Under the pieces are notes generated by a model that worked only from the letters and a program-made list of their open reading frames with translations, had not been told where the DNA came from and made no database searches. DNA of 64,000 bases, from contig JASGHO010000001.1 in NCBI GenBank assembly GCA_047602305.1, forward strand, positions 372,001 through 436,000, written 5' to 3'. A program made the translations under genes and the position numbers. Below are positions 61,012-64,000 of the stretch, one piece after another (position 1 is the first letter of the stretch; every line of letters starts with the position of its first letter). The stretch is from Ancrocorticia sp047602305 (GTDB lineage Bacteria; Actinomycetota; Actinomycetes; Actinomycetales; Actinomycetaceae).

Positions 61012-62208
61012 ATGACTTACCGTCAACCCTTCACGTCCGAATCCGTCACGGAGGGCCACCCCGACAAGGTGTGTGACCGCATTTCGGATTCGATTCTCGA
61101 CGCGTTGCTCGCACAGGATCCCACCTCGCGGGTTGCCGTCGAGACGATGGTGACGACGGGCCTGGTCCACGTCGCGGGTGAAGTGACCACCGATTCGTAC
61201 GTGGAGATCCCGCACCTGGTGCGCGAGACGATCTGCGAAATCGGCTACACCTCCTCCCAGGTGGGTTTCGACGGAAACTCGTGTGGCGTCACGCTCTCGA
61301 TTGGTCAGCAGTCTCCGGATATCGCCGGGGGAGTGGACCAGTCCCTCGAGGCGCGCGAAGGTACCGAAGCTGTTGATCGCTACGACAGCCAGGGCGCGGG
61401 CGATCAGGGCCTCATGTTCGGCTACGCCTGTAACGAGACCAAAGCTCTCATGCCGGCCCCGATTCAGCTTTCCCACCGCCTCGCCGAGCGCCTAACGCTG
61501 GTGCGCAAGGACAGCGTGGTTCCCGGGCTGCGCCCCGACGGCAAGACTCAGGTGACCGTCGGCTACGAGAACGACCGCCCGGTCAGTCTCGATACCGTGG
61601 TGATGTCCACCCAGCACGATCCCAGCGTGGAGAACGGCTGGCTTTCCGCCGCCCTGCGCGAGCATGTGCTGGAGCCCGTCCTGGAGGCCGAGGGGCTTTC
61701 GCTGGACATGACGGACATGAAGCTGTTCGTCAATCCCTCTGGCAAGTTCGTCATCGGCGGCCCCATGGGCGATGCGGGCCTCACCGGCCGCAAGATCATC
61801 GTGGACACCTACGGCGGCATGGCGCGCCACGGTGGCGGTGCCTTCTCCGGCAAGGATCCCTCGAAGGTGGATCGTTCCGCAGCCTACGCCGCGCGCTGGG
61901 TTGCCAAGAACGTGGTGGCCGCGGGCCTCGCCGATCGCTGTGAGATCCAGGTGGCCTATGCCATCGGCCGCGCCCGCCCCGTCTCCGTGCGTGTCGAGAC
62001 CTTCGGCACCGAGACCTTGGAGCTTGGTCGCATCCAGAACGCCGTCAACAAGGTGTTTGATCTTCGCCCAGCGGCGATTATCGAACAGCTCGATCTGCTG
62101 CGTCCGGTGTATGCCGCCACCTCCGCGTACGGTCACTTCGGGCGCGAGCTCGAAGGCTTCACCTGGGAGCGCGTCGACCGCGTTGAGGAACTGCTGCGCG
62201 CGCTGTGA
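61012..62208 (+). CDS. metK: S-adenosylmethionine synthetase
   Basis: Methionine adenosyltransferase, 398 aa, making SAM from methionine and ATP. Signature motifs are SVTEGHPDKVCD at the start, GAGDQGLMFGYACNE near residue 128 and GGGAFSGKDPSKVDRSAAY near 277. AGGAGA lies just before ATG 61012. No SAM riboswitch was recognised in the 11-bp gap to coaBC. A 14-bp terminator follows. Confidence 0.97.
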   Translation: MTYRQPFTSESVTEGHPDKVCDRISDSILDALLAQDPTSRVAVETMVTTGLVHVAGEVTTDSYVEIPHLVRETICEIGYTSSQVGFDGNSCGVTLSIGQQSPDIAGGVDQSLEAREGTEAVDRYDSQGAGDQGLMFGYACNETKALMPAPIQLSHRLAERLTLVRKDSVVPGLRPDGKTQVTVGYENDRPVSLDTVVMSTQHDPSVENGWLSAALREHVLEPVLEAEGLSLDMTDMKLFVNPSGKFVIGGPMGDAGLTGRKIIVDTYGGMARHGGGAFSGKDPSKVDRSAAYAARWVAKNVVAAGLADRCEIQVAYAIGRARPVSVRVETFGTETLELGRIQNAVNKVFDLRPAAIIEQLDLLRPVYAATSAYGHFGRELEGFTWERVDRVEELLRAL

Positions 62209-62259
62209 TGCGTTTGCGCACCGCGTACTCTAGCTCTCATAACTGAATAGATTTGTGCT

Positions 62260-62290
62260 GAGGCGGCCGAACCACTGGTTCGGCCGCCTC
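62260..62290. terminator. Terminator after metK
   Basis: GAGGCGGCCGAACC (62260-62273) is perfectly complementary to GGTTCGGCCGCCTC (62277-62290) around a 3-nt loop, 52 bp after metK. Confidence 0.9.
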
Positions 62291-62344
62291 GCTGTATTCG
62301 ATCTTCCTGTTTCATTTCCTTCCCATCTGCCAACACTCGTGTTA

Positions 62345-62366
62345 CTGTATTAAGTGAGTAATACAG
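62345..62366. promoter_or_regulatory. Inverted repeat, probable GntR autoregulatory operator
   Basis: CTGTATTA (62345-62352) is inverted as TAATACAG (62359-62366) with a 6-bp spacer, 12 bp before the GntR start codon. The arrangement is typical for YtrA-type GntR regulators controlling their own ABC operon. Confidence 0.65.
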
Positions 62367-62377
62367 ATGGAGGTGCG

Positions 62378-62758
62378 ATGGAGATAGATGAGTCTCGGCC
62401 CATTTGGCTGCAGCTGGTCGACGAATTCCGCCGCAGAGTAGCCGTGGGCGAGTGGCCCACGGGAAGCAAGATCCCCAGCGTGCGGGAACTGGCATTGGAG
62501 GTAGGAGTGAACCCGAATACGGTACAGCGAGCACTCGCTGAAACGGATCGCCTGGGATTGACGGTTCCGGTACGGACATCGGGCCGCTTCGTCACCGAGG
62601 ATGGCGCCGTCGTCGCCCGGGTGCGATCAGAACTGGCCGAAGTAACAATCGATGGTTTTATCGCCGTCGTCGCCGGATTGGGAATGAACCTGACGGATGC
62701 CCTTTCCTCCTTGTCCGCACGCTGGCCCGCAACGCAAGAACAGAAGGACGAACAATGA
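62378..62758 (+). CDS. GntR-family regulator, YtrA type
   Basis: Short transcriptional regulator, 126 aa. A winged helix-turn-helix (PIWLQLVDEFRRRVAVGEWP; SVRELALEVGVNPNTVQRAL) is followed by only about 45 residues, which is the size of the YtrA subfamily that dimerises without a large ligand domain. GGAGGT precedes ATG 62378. An inverted repeat lies upstream, and the gene overlaps the ABC ATPase gene by 4 bp, so it most likely controls this transporter. Confidence 0.9.
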   Translation: MEIDESRPIWLQLVDEFRRRVAVGEWPTGSKIPSVRELALEVGVNPNTVQRALAETDRLGLTVPVRTSGRFVTEDGAVVARVRSELAEVTIDGFIAVVAGLGMNLTDALSSLSARWPATQEQKDEQ

Positions 62759-63450
62759 ACGCGATCGACGTTCGCAATCTCACCAAGAAATACCGCGGCC
62801 GCCCCGCGCTCGACGAACTCACCCTCGCTCTCCCTGGCGGGCAAATCGTCGGGTTGATGGGGGACAACGGCTCCGGAAAGACCACCCTCCTCAAGATTCT
62901 CGCCGGCGTACTTGCTGACTGGAGTGGTGAGGTAAGCATTGCGGGCTACGCGCCGGGACCCGAGTCCAAGGCCCTCGTTTCGTTCTTGCCGGACACCTCG
63001 TTCTTGAACGACGGCGACACCTGCGAACGTGCCATCGCCCAGTACCAGCTTTTCTTCGCCGATTTCGACCCGGAAAAGGCGCGCGAGATGATCTCGTTCT
63101 TCGGATTGCCAGCGGATCGGACGCTCAAGGAGATGTCGAAGGGTATGCGGGAGAAGGCGCAGATTGCGCTGGCGATGTCCCGTGAGGCGAAGGTGTACCT
63201 GCTCGACGAGCCGATCTCGGGAGTCGATCCCGCCTCTCGCTCGGTCATTCTCAATGGAATCATCCGCAACTTTGCTCCCGACTCGTTGTTGGTGATCTCC
63301 ACTCACCTCATTCACGACGTCGAACCGATTATCGATTCCGCCATTTTCCTCCGTCAGGGCAAGGTCCTACTGTCCGGGTATGCGGACGACCTGCGCGGCG
63401 AGTACGGCTGCGGCCTCGACGCCATCTTCCGAAAGGTGTACACATCATGA
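62755..63450 (+). CDS. ABC transporter ATP-binding protein
   Basis: Cytoplasmic ATPase of an ABC exporter, 231 aa. Walker A GDNGSGKTT is near residue 39, the signature is the variant MSKGMREKAQIAL (KG in place of SGGQ), and Walker B VYLLDEPISGVDP follows. GntR-YtrA-linked ABC systems respond to cell-wall-active agents or unknown stresses; the substrate here is unknown. It overlaps both the regulator before it and the permease after it by 4 bp. Confidence 0.92.
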   Translation: MNAIDVRNLTKKYRGRPALDELTLALPGGQIVGLMGDNGSGKTTLLKILAGVLADWSGEVSIAGYAPGPESKALVSFLPDTSFLNDGDTCERAIAQYQLFFADFDPEKAREMISFFGLPADRTLKEMSKGMREKAQIALAMSREAKVYLLDEPISGVDPASRSVILNGIIRNFAPDSLLVISTHLIHDVEPIIDSAIFLRQGKVLLSGYADDLRGEYGCGLDAIFRKVYTS

Positions 63451-64000
63451 TTCGCGAACTCTTTCACCACGAATACCTGACGACCCGCAAGGCGCTGGCC
63501 ACAATTGCTGGCTGGATATTTCTCGTGGGAGTGGCGTCCCTCGTACCGGTGGCAATCCCGGTGCCCTTTGTCGAGAATGTCGGTTTTTTGCTGGCGATTC
63601 TGAGCTTTGCTTCGCTCGCCCCGGTGCTGTTCGGCTACCTCGTCTACAACTATTGGCAGACGATGTATGGGCGCCGCGGCTACTTCACCATGACACTGCC
63701 GGTGCGCGGGCGGGCGATCTTTGCCGTCAAGACGATCTATGCGCTGCTCACGGTGGTGCTGGGGTGCGCGGTGTCGGTGCTTGGTGTGTGGCTGTTCACC
63801 GTTGCTTTGGACCTTGGGCAGCGGGTCTCGTTGGGGACCGTGTGGAGCAGCCTCATCAGCGCCATCACGGAAGAAATGGGAAATGCGGTAGCGCCGCTTC
63901 TTCTCATCATTGCGGCGCAGGTGGTGTTCTACGTCGTGTCGATTCTCGCCATGATGTCCGTCAGTGCGCAGGCGCGCTTCCAGCACTTGGGAATAGGCGC
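63447..64000 (+). CDS. ABC transporter permease, partial (cut by window end)
   Basis: Membrane component of the same ABC system; the first 184 codons are inside the window and no stop is reached. ATG 63447 overlaps the ATPase stop as ATGA. The visible part starts MIRELFHHEYLTTRKALA and has hydrophobic segments near residues 19-37, 49-68, 98-120 and 150-175, consistent with an ABC-2-like permease. No close family was recognised from the sequence. Confidence 0.8.
   Translation, partial: MIRELFHHEYLTTRKALATIAGWIFLVGVASLVPVAIPVPFVENVGFLLAILSFASLAPVLFGYLVYNYWQTMYGRRGYFTMTLPVRGRAIFAVKTIYALLTVVLGCAVSVLGVWLFTVALDLGQRVSLGTVWSSLISAITEEMGNAVAPLLLIIAAQVVFYVVSILAMMSVSAQARFQHLGIG

Overview
The window is a continuous piece of a high-GC actinobacterial chromosome. 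The order rarA, rpsD, DUF948, alaS, ruvX, mltG, aroE-like, prepilin peptidase, aroC, aroK, efp, nusB, pyrR-pyrB-pyrC-carA-carB-pyrF, mihF, gmk, rpoZ, coaBC, metK is the conserved actinobacterial arrangement, and mihF is confined to that phylum. The compact sugar gene set and lack of cell-envelope features typical of mycolic-acid bacteria suggest an Actinomycetaceae-like organism, but this is inference and the species cannot be named from sequence alone.

Region 1 (1-21.5 kb) is carbohydrate metabolism. A ROK sugar kinase and a polymerase I-like protein lead into an intracellular GH36 alpha-galactosidase. A sucrose regulon follows: a PTS EIIBCA permease, a GH13 glucosidase, a LacI repressor (ScrR) and a GH32 sucrose-6-phosphate hydrolase. 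Matching palindromic operators lie in the spacers of the permease and hydrolase promoters. A Leloir cluster comes next: galK-galE-galT on the minus strand, divergent from a sodium/solute symporter with a 77-residue membrane protein, a second LacI regulator and galM. Together these could take apart raffinose-type oligosaccharides into galactose and sucrose. A PfkB kinase closes the block.

Region 2 (21.7-35.5 kb) is mixed: pheST, a large secreted subtilisin with five FG-GAP-like repeats, an SDR oxidoreductase, an AbiEi/DUF559-like nuclease gene that stands between two copies of a hairpin-forming repeat, a DEAD-box helicase and an MFS exporter.

Region 3 (35.8-64 kb) is housekeeping: aspS, rarA, rpsD, alaS-ruvX-mltG, the shikimate genes, efp-nusB, a tightly overlapping de novo pyrimidine operon with a PyrR-type leader, mihF-gmk-rpoZ-coaBC-metK, and a GntR/ABC export locus cut by the window end. 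Within the shikimate stretch the gene in the aroE position and a second aroK copy both appear to have lost catalytic residues, and aroB is absent.

No tRNA, rRNA, CRISPR array, insertion sequence or phage gene was recognised. The most unusual features are the repeat-flanked nuclease gene, the two shikimate pseudoenzymes, a perfect 20-bp palindrome over the gmk start codon, and a palindrome-plus-terminator unit between pyrF and mihF that contains no gene.
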